Position numbers and translations under genes: made by a program. Below, piece by piece: positions 12,311 to 23,775 of a DNA stretch of 64,000 bases. Source of the DNA: Spatholobus suberectus (Eukaryota > Streptophyta > Magnoliopsida > Fabales > Fabaceae); contig CM014734.1 in NCBI GenBank assembly GCA_004329165.1, positions 75,047,694-75,111,693 on the forward strand, given 5' to 3'. The first letter of the stretch is position 1, and each line of letters starts with the position of its first letter. The notes below the pieces were generated by a model, which was not told where the DNA came from, did no database searches, and worked only from the letters and a program-made list of their open reading frames with translations.

Positions 12311-13832
12311 AAAGGGTTTTTTATTTTCAAATTTTGACCTTTTAATCTCAACCATTCAATTAAAAAATATTATATTTAGCAATGGGTAATTAATTGAGTA
12401 CTGGTACCACTTTTTTTTTCTCATGTATGTTAAATGTTAGGGGTGGTTGACAATGATGGGGTTCGAGGGGGGGGTGGGGAGAGGATTTTTTATTTTCCAA
12501 TTTTAACCTTTTAATCCTAGTCATTCAATTAAAAATTTTATATTTAACAACATGTAATTAATTGAGTATCGTTACCATTTTTTTTCTTTTGTGTATGTAT
12601 GTTAAACGTTAGTGGTGATTGATGTTGATGGGGTTGGGGGTAAAAGAGAGGATTTCTTATTTTCCAATTTTAACCTTTCAAACCTAGTCGTTCAATTAAA
12701 AAAAAAATACTATCTAACAATTTGTAATTAATTGAGTACCAATACCACGTTTTTCTCTTGCATATGTTAAATATTAGTGCTGGTTGACGGTGGTGAAGTT
12801 GGAGGTGAGAGAGAGATATTTTTATTTTTTGATTTTAACCTTTCAATCTCGGCCTTCAATTAAAAATATTATATCTAACAATATGTAATTAATTGAGTAT
12901 TGGGACCATGTTTTTCTTTCATGTATCTTAAATGTTAGTAGTACGTAGTTGACGGTGATGGGGCATTCAATCCTAGCCATTCAATTAAAAAAATATTATA
13001 TCCAACAATATGTAATTAATTGAGTATCGAAACTCATGTATGTTAACTGTTAAGGGTGGTTGACGTTGATAGGGTTGGGGTGAGAGAGAGGAATTCTTAT
13101 TTTTCAATTTTAACCTTTCAATCTTAGTCATTCAATTAAAAAATATTATATCTAACAACTTGCAATTAATTAAGTACCGACACGACTTTTTTCTCTCGTG
13201 TATGTTAAACATTAAGGGTGCTTGATAGTGATGGGGAGAGAGGGTTTTTTTTTTTTTTCAATTATAACTTCTCAATCCCACCCATTCAATTAAAAATATT
13301 ATAATTAATAGTTTATAATTAATTGAGTACTGGTACCATATTTTTCTCTTGTGTATGTTAAATAGTTAGGGTGGTTGTTGGTGATGGAGTTGAGAGTGAG
13401 AGAGGGTTCCCCCCCTCCCCCCTTTTTTCAACCTTTCAATCTCAACCATTCAATTAAAAAAATATTTTATCTAACAATTTGTAATTAGTTGAGTACTAGT
13501 ACCACATTTTCTCTTGTGTGTAACGTTAGAAGTGGTTGACAGTGATGAGGTTGGGGTGAGAAAGAGTGTTTTTTATTTTCTAATTTTAATTTTTCAATTT
13601 CAGCCATTCAATTAAAAAATTAATATTATATCTAACAATTTGTAATTAATTGAGTATCGGAACCACATTTTTCTTTCATGTATGTTAAATGTTAGCGATA
13701 CGTAGTTGACAGTGATGGGGTTGGGGATGAGAAAGGTTTTTTTAATTTTTCAATTTTAACCATTCAATCCCAACCATTCAATTAAAAAAATTTGTATCCA
13801 ACAATATGCAATTAATTGAGGATCGGTACAAC
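12310..13832. repeat. Satellite array S1, ~158-bp monomer, about 10 copies
   Basis: Each monomer follows one order: a TTTTATTTTCCAATTTTAACC block; CATTCAATTAAAAA; TATTATATCTAACAA; TTTGTAATTAATTGAGTA; a GTACC-rich spot; TTTTTCTC, GTATGTTAAA; a G-rich GGGGTGGTTGA segment; and GAGAGAG. CATTCAATTAAA recurs near 12354, 12522, 12693, 12855, 12978, 13130, 13284, 13449, 13604 and 13776. Monomers differ by many substitutions, so the array is old. It lies directly 3' of the AHL A1 gene. Confidence 0.9.
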
Positions 13833-14280
13833 TTTAAGACTAAATTATATAATACTCATAATTGAACAAGTTAATTTAAAGTATATTGTTGAAACATTTC
13901 AGACGGAGCAGAATCAAACACAAAATTGTAGTATAGAACATGATCTGACAAACACATCAACATTGGCAACTATACACAAACCTAATGGCAAAATAAACTA
14001 GTTAGAAAGAAATTTTAGCAAAGAGAGACCAGTCAGGGCCATCAAAGCCCCCTCAATTATGAACTCTAAAAACTTCATGAAAAAAAAAACTACAAAATTA
14101 TATCTCATAGAAAATATGGTTGTATTATTACTCCTTGCCTAAAGGCACATAAATACATTGTATTATTGAAGACATAGAAAGTTGCAAATAAAGCTTTGTT
14201 ATCCTTCCTTGTTAATTATCATAGCCATTAGTAGGGTTATTACAATAAGGCATGTTCACATCTATAGGAGCAACAGGGAG
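13833..14280 (-). other. 3' flank of AHL A1
   Basis: Sequence shared by all A copies downstream of the stop codon. On the minus strand the AHL reading could continue through TAG at 14281-14283 to a TAA near 14216, encoding an extension containing DVNMPYW. The same extension is recognisable in A2, A4, B and C copies. Whether the ancestral protein ended at the TAG or ran on is unclear. Confidence 0.5.
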
Positions 14281-15064
14281 CTAGATATTCATTGGAGACA
14301 AGCTTGAAGCTCCAACATCTAAGCCAAGGTGATTGGCAGTGTTGTTAGTGATGCCACTGAGAGCATCTCTCATGAAAGTAGCATGGCGGTTAGCACGAGT
14401 CTTTATAATAGGTTGAACATTTAGATTCACAAAGGGAGGCATCGCCTTGTGGTAGTCATGCTTGTTGATGATAGAAGCCATGACCTGCACAGGTTCTACA
14501 ACTAATAACTTTGCCTCCAACAAGGCCACCAAAGAGTTTAGGATCCCCTATCCTTGAGACTTGAATTGCGAAGGAGGAATAGGGAACATTGGAAGGGGGT
14601 GAAGGTGAAAGGCTCTTAGTGTAAAAGCCTGAGAGAGACAACATGTGTAAGTTTCCTTGGAGGAACAAATCATGGGAATGGTTGAAAAGGTTGCTAAGGG
14701 TCACTTTAGAGATGGGACCCGAAGCATTGTGCACCACGATGTCAACATCTCGTTTGCGAGCAAAGTTGATGATGGCATCGACAATGTCTATACCGACAGG
14801 AATATTTAGGACTATGGGTTTGAGAAAGTCCAAGGCTGGTTTTGGATTATTCTTTGAGCCAGGTGGCCTCCCCCTAGGCCTCTTAGCAAGTGCAACCATA
14901 GTTGGTTGTGGTTGCATTTGCTCATTTGGTTTGTGGTGAAGGACATCTAACTCAGCGGAAATAGAAAGGGTAGGTGATGGCGGCGGTGATGGTGGTGGTG
15001 GTGGTGTCAGTGCTGGTGATGATGGTGGTGGTAATAATTGTGAAGATTTGCCATTGTTTGCCAT
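14281..15064 (-). pseudogene. AHL A1: AT-hook/PPC protein gene, frameshifted
   Basis: A single-exon AHL gene. AHL proteins are nuclear; their AT-hook binds the minor groove of AT-rich DNA and the PPC/DUF296 domain mediates homo- and hetero-oligomerisation. From the ATG at 15064 the frame encodes MANNGK, then a Pro/Ser-rich N-terminus. An AT-hook (KRPRGRPPGSKNNPK) lies at residues about 61-75, followed by a PPC domain from residue about 82 (PIVLNIPVG to GGLVGGKVI). A one-base insertion near 14500-14504, relative to the three sister copies, shifts the frame; the original frame then ends at 14456. The rest of the PPC and the tail (VMASIINKH to SPMNI) continue in the shifted frame to TAG at 14281. 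A 42-bp in-frame gap removes the FPIPATFLLQEKE linker between hook and PPC. Probably non-functional. Confidence 0.85.
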
Positions 15065-15200
15065 TGTTGATGGTGGGGGATATCACAGAGAGCAAGAGAG
15101 TATTTGAGGGACAAAGAGAAGGGCACAATATGTAGGATACATTGTGAACCTTTTGTGTCTTTAGGACAATTTATAGAACAATCTCAAAGGTTGGATGATG
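15065..15200 (-). promoter_or_regulatory. AHL A1 core promoter and 5' leader
   Basis: A TATAAA box on the minus strand (15170-15175) lies about 106 bp upstream of the ATG, within CTATAAATTGTCC. The same box is at a similar distance in A2, A3 and A4, so the promoter was duplicated with the gene. The leader is GA-rich on the plus strand (GAGAGCAAGAGAG). Confidence 0.6.
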
Positions 15201-16100
15201 TGGGGTCTATTCATTGGAAATTCATTTGGATGTACATTTTTCTTCTCTCTTCAAGTTATTTGAAAAACATAAATATTTCATATTTTTTAAGAAACTAATT
15301 TATTGAATTATTAGATCTTTAAAGGATTAATTTCATAACAAAATTTTGAACGATTAGTATAACAATTAATAGTGACGTTTTAAATTTTTTAGGGACAAAT
15401 TCAGCAACGAAAAATTTATCTAATGTGATGATTCATGTTACTTTGAAAGATTAAACTTGAAAATTTACTCTCAATTAGAATATATTTTTTAAAAATTAAT
15501 TATATTTATTTTTTTATAATTAAACTACTAAATATAAGTAATTATTTTTTATATCGTGTCTTTATTATTTTCCAAATAACAACGCAAAAGCCAAATCCAT
15601 TCCATTCATTCCTTACTCTTTTCATTTATTTATTACTTATTTTATTCCATCTAATTAATGAAAAAAACATTTAAAAATAAGGCAATAGTAAATGAGTAAT
15701 AAATGAAAGTACTCAAATCACCTCTCTCTATGTTTTGTCCCACTTCTTGTTCTTATCCCATCAATTAAATCTCGTCAATTAAAATTCTATGTAGACTCCC
15801 TCTCTTCGCCACCGACCCTCCTCGCGTGACCTGAATCCGAACCCCTTTTAGAATCCAACCCGAAAATATCTCACTTTATCTGCACCTCATAGATGAACTC
15901 TTCTCCGATAGGTCTAGTGTTACACAAAGTTAAAAAATAGTTGAGACTGAAACTATAATGAGATAAAATATAATTGGGTCTAAAAAAATTAAGTTGAAAA
16001 TAAATTAATCAAAAGCAAATTAAATAAGAGAACCTGCCATAACTGTTTTCAACATGGTCAACAACATATTGGGAAAATACCGATTATGCATTATGTGTTT
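15201..16100. repeat. Duplicated spacer upstream of AHL A1
   Basis: Non-coding sequence shared by the regions upstream of A2, A3 and A4. It includes CATTCATTCCT and a stretch with CGCCACCGACCCTCC that is more GC-rich than its surroundings. No gene is visible. Confidence 0.6.
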
Positions 16101-16275
16101 GGGGATAATCCATAGAGAGCAAGAGAGTATTCGCGAAAGAGATAAAGAGTCACGGTATGCAAGATGCAACGCAAAACTTCTTTTGTCATTCAGGACAATT
16201 ATATTTGTAGAACAGTCTCAAGTTGAATGAATAAGATCTACTCATTTAAAATTTATTTAGATGTACATTATACTT
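16101..16275 (-). promoter_or_regulatory. Orphan AHL-like promoter P2-1
   Basis: This block repeats the A-gene 5' region feature by feature. It has GGGGATA with CATAGAGAGCAAGAGAGTAT, then a CACGGTATGCAAGATGC segment, then GGACAATTATATTTGTAGAAC in place of the TATA region, then CTCAAGTTGAATGA and ATTTAGATGTACATTA. No AHL coding sequence lies downstream on the minus strand. The TATA region is altered here (TATTTGTAG). It is likely the relic of a further AHL copy whose body was deleted. Confidence 0.6.
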
Positions 16276-17702
16276 TTTTTTCAAGTTTTTTTAAATAAAT
16301 ATTTCACAGTTCGATGTTCTATTCATTATGATTTATGAACTTCTATTTTTGGTTCTCCTGTAATAAACTGTGCAAAATTTATATATGTTTATACCATAAA
16401 CTTAGTTCTATATGTTCATGTGTCGGTACATTTCGATGCATATATAAGTTAGAAAACAATTTTTTATATCATTAGAAAAATGACACAAGCGGCTTTCTTA
16501 TTATCTTGCATGTTTTATTGTATATTTTATTCTAAAATACATTTTAAAGAAATTTTAGTTATAACTAGGTTATTTTTTCCTGATATGCTATTAAAGTATT
16601 TTTAGATTTGTTTTTATTTTAAAATGCATTGCCAAAATGATTTTATTTTGAGGTCCTTTCCATTAAAAATATATATTGTTAAAGTAGTGTACAATTTTTT
16701 TTAAGAAACCAATTTGTTGAATAATTAAATCTTTAACAGATTAATTTAATTTAATAATTAAATTTTTAAACAGTTAAATAGAGACATTTTAAATTAAGAT
16801 AGTTGTCAATGTTCTTTGAAGCATATACACTTGTATTATCTTTCACTCTCTTTTATTTGTTCTGGTATATGGTCAACATTGGCGGTAATAGATGAAAAAA
16901 TTACAGTAAATTGATTTATCAAATTATGAAAATCAATTAGTTTAATTATATAAATTATAAAAATATTTATTTAAATATTTAATATTTAAATGTTAATCAT
17001 TTTTATTTTTTTTTATAATTTTAGGCATTAAATTATCATCTTTTTACAGTGTCAAATATTAACATAATTATTATTTATTAATTTTGAGAATAAAAAAAAT
17101 ATTATTTTTATAATTTTAGAAAATATATTAATTAATATTTGTAATTTTATGACTAATTTCATAAGTCAGTCTGTTTTTCACTTGAGAGTAGAATAAGATT
17201 CAATTACTCACAATTATAATGACAAAATAAATTAGTTAGACACTATTAACATTAAAATCATATTTTTTTTTCATTAAAAGAATAGTCGTTAAAGTTACCA
17301 ATACATTTTAATCATATTTTTCAATGAAAATTTGATATTTTTAATTTTATGACTAATGTCATATGTTAGTATGCTTTTCTCTTAATTGAGAGTAGAACAA
17401 GATTACACACAATATCACGACAAAATAAATTAGTTAGACTCAATTAACATTAAAATCAATTTTTTCATTAATAGTATAGTCTTCAAAGTTACTAATGCAT
17501 TTTAATCATAATTTTCAATAAAAAAATTCTTTTCATTGATCCCATAATTAAATCATTTTTTTTCTATAATTCCATACACTCAAATAATGATAGCTTGGTA
17601 CAAAAATAATTATCCTTTAGTAATTTTGCTCATAAATTAACGTTTTTATGATTTTAAGACTTTAACTAATGATTCTTGATATGTAATTATTAGTGTATTA
17701 TT
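16276..17702. repeat. AT-rich duplicated spacer (unit 1)
   Basis: No gene. The block is shared with 31742-34067, 45843-47880 and part of 57161-57800. It contains an internal ~180-bp duplication around 17140-17560 (GAGAGTAGAATAAGATT and TCATTAAAAG motifs repeated). Confidence 0.55.
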
Positions 17703-18250
17703 CTAATATTCTCTACGAGCCGGAGCAGAGGCCAACAAGATTGTAGTATGGAATGTAGTTTGATAACAATAATGACAAACACATTAGCATTGGTAACTAT
17801 ACACACGAACCTAAGAGCAAAATAAACTAATTAGAGAGAGTTTTCAAGAGAAAGAGAGGCTAACCTAAACTACTTAGAAAGAGTTTTCAAGAGTAAGAGA
17901 GGCTAACCACGTAAAAGTTATTAGAACAAACCAATCTTCATGTGAAGTAACTGAATTTTATGAATCCTATTTTACAAATTGAAAATCTTGGTTATATGTT
18001 ACATGAAGATTGATTGAGATCATAGACATATGATAGTCCCAAACCATATAATAATTTCTTTCAACTAGGATCATTGAGGCCACATGCATTAATTTAAGAA
18101 CTACTCTAAAAACATCATGCACAAAATAACAACTACAAGAACACTTCTTTGTATGCATGCATTTCATTTTATGATTTCCCCTTCCCTTTGAATTAATTGT
18201 ATCTGTGTGTGCCTTCTATGGTAGGGAGTAATAATACAAGAATTATTTCT
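17703..18250 (-). pseudogene. AHL remnant B1: 3' flank only, with inverted tail
   Basis: From GAGGCCAACAAGATTGTAGT the sequence follows the AHL-B 3' flank seen at 34396-34800, but the coding part is absent. At about 18136-18158 it switches to an inverted piece (TTTATGATTTCCCCTTCCC to TATGGAATT). That piece is the reverse complement of the part that should follow directly (compare 34782-34868). Unit 1 therefore records a deletion with inversion at this point. Confidence 0.6.
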
Positions 18251-19808
18251 ATGGAATTCAATCATAAAATACACACACACACACAATAATCGATACATTT
18301 AAAATTAATTAATTTTTGTAAAAAGTCTAAATGTCTATGCTATGCAATATACTAGAAATTACAAATCCACACACATATATGGTTGGCCTGAACCATCCTA
18401 AACTAAACCTATGTCTTTAACGAGACATTACTATATTTTTAATTTTATTTAGATAAGGTTGGGTTTAATAAATTCAAGTGGGGCCATGAGTTGAGATGAA
18501 TTTTGAATAACCTTAATTTTTATGATTTCTAATTAAATGAATTTTACTAATTTAATATGAGATGGATAAAAATATCCATATTTATTTAGGAAACAATAAA
18601 AATTGTTAATTTCAACACAATTGAATATTTTGATCCCACTCATCTAACCTGCTCAATATTGTGGTTAAGGACTAAAGTGGTGTGTAAGTTATCTTTGTAG
18701 TTATATTTATGAAATTAATCTTAATATAAGGAATGATGGGAAGTAATATAAAATCTTATAAGACGCACAAACATCAATTTATTGTACGTACAGTTAATCT
18801 ATATTTTAATATCTCATAAGAATGGAATGAAATTAAATGAGATAAAATAGAATGAAATAGAATAAAGTGAAGTGCAAAAAATTATGTTATTTACTTATTT
18901 GTTTGGATATTTTTATGATGAAGTAAAAAAAATAGGTTTATCCCATACTAAAAAATTTTACGGGGAAAAGGATAAATAGTGGACAAATAAATTAAATGCA
19001 TTTTACCTAATTTTTTTCTATTTATAATTTTTTAATAATTTAAATAATAAAACTTAATATTATTTCATTCTTTTTTTGTGGCTTATCCGATGCACAAATT
19101 AATTTTTTGTGTACTGGTACTTAAAGGCAAAAGGGAATGACAATAAAAAAAATTAAAAAAAACAAAAATAATAAAAATAAGAAGGTAAAATAAATTAAGT
19201 TTCTTTCATGCATAAGTTAAAATTAGCTTATACATAACTAATTTATAAAAGCTCTCTCATTTAATTTTTCCAAAAGCTGGTTTAACTTATTTATGGGAGA
19301 AGCTTAATTCATTTTATTTTTTTTAATTTTTTCCAATAAGTGCTTTTATTTTTGAAAAATTTATCCAAACAAAACCATAATTTCACACATATATAATACC
19401 AAAATAAAATAGTTAGAGAGTTTTAGCAAAAAGAAGCCTAAATCTACCTTTAGTCATATAACAACAAAAGATGCATTTTAGTTAATATAACAACAAAAAA
19501 TGCATTTTAGTTAGAAAGACTTAATTAATTTTGAGTAGAAAGAAGTCTAAATACAATGTTAGTCGTTTTAGTTAGAAATATTTTTAGTCGAAAGAAGTTT
19601 AAATCCAACTTAGTCATTTAAATTTTATTTTTTTGTACGAATTAATTAATAAATTAAAAATACTTTATTAAAATATAATTTTAATATTATATTAATATGT
19701 TTCAATCATGATTTATAATAAAAAGGTTCTTTTTATTAATTTCTTCTATGTTACCTTAATAATAATTCTTAATTAAACTCCTTCATTGTATCTAAAGGGT
19801 TTTTTTTT
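18251..19808. repeat. AT-rich duplicated spacer (unit 1)
   Basis: Non-coding, shared with 35700-37140 and 49260-50740 (CTAAATGTCTATGCTATGCA and CAATATTGTGGTTAAGGA). No gene is seen. Confidence 0.55.
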
Positions 19809-20000
19809 AAGTACAAAACTTAGATACAGTACCTTAGGTACTGTTGGTATTGTTCTTTAATTAGAATTGAAGATTTACTTCGATAATTTACATAATAAAG
19901 CATGTATTAAGAATTTCTTAGATTATCGAGGTAAATTTCCAATTCTGATTGGAGAATAGCACCAATAGTACCTAAGGTACTGTATCTAAGTTTTGTACTT
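19809..20000. mobile_element. Foldback MITE with ~80-bp arms, 192 bp
   Basis: The left arm starts AAGTACAAAACTTAGATACA and the right arm ends TGTATCTAAGTTTTGTACTT, a perfect inverted pair. Pairing continues inward for about 80 bp with scattered mismatches. The equivalent sites in units 2 (37135) and 3 (50730) lack it, so it inserted in unit 1 after duplication or was lost elsewhere. The target duplication is obscured by a T-run. Confidence 0.8.
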
Positions 20001-20063
20001 TTTTCAAAGGGGAGAGGGAAGTGTTTATGGGGTGAGGAAGGAGAGGGGTTGGTTGGTTGATTA

Positions 20064-20087
20064 GGGGGGGGGGGGGGGGGGGGGGGG
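20064..20087 (+). repeat. Poly-G tract, 24 consecutive G
   Basis: An uninterrupted run of 24 G in otherwise AT-rich DNA, inside the G-rich segment preceding the 788-bp repeat element. The exact count may be affected by sequencing slippage. Confidence 0.85.
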
Positions 20088-20141
20088 TGAGAGAGGGGAA
20101 AAGGGAGAGTCGACAAGAGGTGAAAGAGGGGAAGGAGCCAC

Positions 20142-20929
20142 TAGGGGTGGAAATAGGTTATGCCGAACAAGACTTTATTTAAATAGGTTTGACTTGTTTA
20201 AAAAATTCAAGGCCTAAGTCTGATTGGTTACTTGTCATAGACTTTTGTTAAGGTTTGGCCTGGTCTTTTTGAAAGTCTAGCTTGGCCTGGTAGCATATTT
20301 AAAAGCCTATTTCATATTAAAGCATTTATATATGTTTGACCTATATCTGTATAGGCTAATCAACTAATAGGCCAATGAAGAAAAGCTCTATATAAAACAA
20401 ACTATAAACTATGAAAATTAAAATCACTACTACTCAAAATATGAGATAAGGGTGAAAATAGGTAGGCTAGGCATTGTAAGAGTCAGGACTAATTTGTTTA
20501 TATGATATAAGCCTACTCTTAAGGTTTAATTTGACTTTCATGATCACTTATTTAAACGTATATTTTGCAATAAGGTTACTCAATAAAGCATGTATATATC
20601 CTTTAATAAACTTATAGGTTTGACTTTTTATGCAGGTTAGCATGCATAATATTTAAAAAGATAAATGCATATATGATTTTAACACATTATAACAAATTTA
20701 ATATAATAATTATACTAACAAAATTTATTATTTATATTTACTTAAATAAGTTGACATATTAGGATTAATTTTTTTTTTTGGAATGGCCTAAGCCCCGACC
20801 TTTTTAAACAAATAGGCTTTTATAAAAGCCTGGACCTAGTTTATTTTCTAAACAAGCCTAACTTGGCTTAGCTTGATATAGGTTAGGCCACATGTCACTA
20901 TCAAACGGTTTAGTCTATTTCCATCCCTA
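20142..20929. mobile_element. Nonautonomous DNA element, TIR TAGGGGTGGAAATAGG
   Basis: The left end, TAGGGGTGGAAATAGG, pairs with the right end, CTATTTCCATCCCTA. The interior repeats GGCCTAAG, TAGGCTTTTATAAAAG and CTTGGCCT-type words in both orientations. Further copies are at 50894-51643 and, truncated on the left, at 37150-37373, always at the same place in the duplicated unit. Its insertion therefore predates the duplication. No transposase is present. Confidence 0.65.
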
Positions 20930-21849
20930 AGGGTCATAGAGGAGGAAGGGGAGGGGTGTGTAACATCTTGTTTTTCCTAATGCGTGATTAAGTGTTTTAA
21001 TAACTAAAAAGTGGAAATTTGATATATAATCTAGGTGATTAAAAGAAATAAACGAATTGTTGTTATGTATGGTATGTTGCATGTAGTGATGATTTGATGT
21101 TGTTGGTTTGAAATTCTAATTTGAATTTAGGAAATTTAAGATATGTGCTTGAGCCAATTTGGATATGTAGTGAGAGTGATTTTGGGGTTTTGAGAGAAAA
21201 CAGATAAGTTAGACCAGTTTTAAGATAAGGAAAGTGGCTTGGTGAGATTTAGGCCTCAGTTGGCCAAAAGTCCATGTGAGAGTTTCAGGGAGGTTGAATA
21301 TACAAGGGAAGGGGAGGGATTTCCCCTCATTCTCTCATTTTCTTTCTATCTCTTCACTTTCTCTCTCTTCAATTCTCTCTCAATCTTTCTCTAAAAATTT
21401 GAGGTTACTATGGGTGTTAAGAGGATTCCCAAGTCCAGTCTAGTGTTATTATGGAAGGAAGATCAATCTGTAGGAGGTTTTGGCTTAAGACACAAGTTTC
21501 TTAAAGAGCCAAAATTCAAATTTGGAGACTTTTAGAGGTAATGGAAGCATGCAAATCGATTGTTTTGTGTTAATGATTGATGATATGCGAATTTCTTTCT
21601 TTGTAATTGGTTGAATCTCTGTGGATGTTGCTATATTGTTGGTTTTAGATGAAAATGGGTTTTTGGAGGAAAATTTGAGATTTTGGATGAAAAACTATGA
21701 TTTGTGAGTTGATATGTTGAATTTGTTGTGTAATTTGATGTATATGAACTGGATTGATGTTGTTGGAACCCTATTGATTCGAAAATTTAGGTTATTTGGT
21801 TGAAAAGTTTGAGCTTCCATGTAGAAAATCACGTTTTTGTTGAAAATCA

Positions 21850-22130
21850 TCGCAGATAATCGATTATGGGGATCACATGATCAGTTATCTGGAGCTTCAG
21901 AAACTGTTTTCGTAATTTCGTTTCGAAAACAATTGATTATGGCCTTTGATAATCAATTATCTAGGTTTCAGAAAAATTTCTTCTAGTTTTGGTTCGGAAA
22001 TAATTGATTATGGAAGCCCATAATCGATTATCTCTGCTGAAAAATGAAATCTAGTGCATTTTGGTTCGGAAACAATCAATTATGGAAGCCCATAATCGAT
22101 TATCTCTGTTGAAAAACGAAATTTGGTGCA
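21850..22130. repeat. Tandem repeat within the solo LTR
   Basis: Imperfect units of about 60-75 bp contain ATAATCGATTATCTCTG and TTGGTTCGGAAACAAT. Confidence 0.65.
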
Positions 22131-23523
22131 TGTTACTAACAGATATAATCTGTTACTACAGTATATAATATGTTATTTCAGAACTAAATGTACCATTAAG
22201 ATTTCACAATTTTCACTTCAAAACGTGAAGTATTTTGTATATACACATACAAAAAGAGTATTATACATTTTCAAAAGCTCTATTTGAGAAAAATAAAGAA
22301 TTGTCAAATTGGGATACTATTTTCTTTAGATTAAAGAAACGAATTGTTTCGAAGGTTTTTGCAAATCTCTAGATTTACTTATTTTCCAAATGGTTTTAAA
22401 AAAAAAAGGTTTTGGTTTTTAAATTGTAATTGATTGTTGGATTGGTTGTGAAGTGGAAGGTTGCTTAGATAGGACCTCCACTTGTGGTGTATGATATTAT
22501 TGACTATGTTAGAGGCTGGAATGGGCTTGCATGGTGTTAATAATTGTTGTTGGACCACAGGTGGTGCTGAGTAGACCACGTGGTAGTGTGATGTTGTTGT
22601 TATGTTGATACACATATATAATTTGTTTTGTTGTGGTATTGTGGCTCATGTATACATGCATATGTTGTTGGCTGAGGTAGTATGGGCCTCATGCCGTATA
22701 CAGGTAAGCATGGAAGTTAGGGGTGAATGGAGTTGCGACTCAGACGAGCCTTCAACCTAGTGCTTGGATGAGAAGTGGGGTCTCAAAATTGGGCCTAGGA
22801 ATGAGTGGATGGGTAAATCACGTAGGGGGCCAAGGCAGTGCAGGCTTTGTGTCGCGGTATATCACCACCCACATTCACTTATCCTAACAACCATAAGCTT
22901 ATCCAATTGATCAGAGTTTTGGCAATCCCTAAATGGTGTATGGCCATGGTAGGGGATTAGACCTAGTTGATCGCCTGAAATGTAGAAATCTCTTGAGAGT
23001 CGTGTCATTCATACATTGACATATGAGGTTACTAGCATAGTATGTGATGTGGTGTGTGATACACTGTAATGCATGTAGACCCATTTATTTGATGATTTAG
23101 TTTCCATATCGGTGTGATTAATGATTTTAAATATGTTGGATTAAACATTATATGTTAATCTTTGTTTTGTAAGCTTACCCTTGCCTTGTTCTGTTGTTGG
23201 TTGGATATCTTGTTGCTTTTGTTGTGTTGTTGTGATGATCACGTCATTTTGGCATGAGAGTAAGGGGAAAGATGTCCACAGATCCAACGTCTTAGAGCTA
23301 ATGGAGAAGGTCTCAGATAGAGATTTTTGGAGGTCCTTTTGGGTGGAGCTTTTCTAGAAGCTCTTTTTATTTAATTTTGGTTTTTGATCGTATATGTTGT
23401 ATAGTTGACCAGCTATAGGGAGTTTTGGTTTTGTATTTCTCCCTTGGTATTGTATATATATGATAATGGACTTGTATACAATATTATTTCATACCTTATA
23501 TGTTTAGAGTAACCTATGGATTG

Positions 23524-23524
<1 letters not shown>

Positions 23525-23570
<46 letters not shown>

Positions 23571-23574
23571 TATA
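23525..23574. repeat. (TTA)n(TA)n microsatellite
   Basis: About nine TTA units followed by about eleven TA units, inside the 3' part of the solo LTR. Confidence 0.9.
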
Positions 23575-23629
23575 GGGGTTTGTTTGTAGTACTGTGGCGA
23601 CAAAGGGTCATTACAGGGTGGGTGATAGG

Positions 23630-23775
23630 GATAGGGATAGGGTGAGAGAGGATTTTTCATTTACCAATTTTGTCTTTTCAATCTTAGCCATTCAATTAAA
23701 AATATTATATCTAACCATTAGGAATTAATAGGGTATCGGTGTCACATTTTTCTTCCGGGTACGTTTAACGTTACC
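23630..23775. repeat. Single satellite monomer s1 (unit 1)
   Basis: One isolated ~158-bp-type monomer (GAGAGAGGATTTTTCATTT to CGTTTAACGTTACC). The same lone monomer occurs at 37435-37565 and, in a rearranged form, at 51690-51905. It is therefore a fixed part of the unit, distinct from the arrays. Confidence 0.75.

Larger units (their letters stand above)
20959..23615 (+). mobile_element. Solo LTR, probable Ty3/gypsy, 2657 bp
   Basis: It begins TGTAACATCTT and ends GGGTCATTACA (TGTAA...TTACA inverted ends). The perfect 5-bp duplication GGGTG flanks it (20954-20958 and 23616-23620). The sister unit at 37390-37440 has the uninterrupted empty site. No primer-binding site, polypurine tract or protein domain is found, so this is a single LTR left after recombination. 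It contains a diverged tandem repeat built on AATCGATTAT (about 21850-22130), a motif frequent in soybean gypsy LTRs, and a TTA/TA microsatellite near its 3' end. Orientation is assigned from the termini only and is tentative. Confidence 0.8.

Noticed and set aside
14643..14939. Plus-strand open frame antisense to AHL A1, with counterparts at 30086-30586, 42705-43070 and 55568-55873
   Set aside because: It is recurrent only because it mirrors the AHL hook/PPC region on the other strand. Lengths vary and no domain is recognisable; it is a shadow of the real gene.
20142..20929. 8-bp TSD for the TAGGGGTGG-TIR element
   Set aside because: Flanks in the three copies are similar to each other (GGTCA-like) but do not align as a clean duplication.
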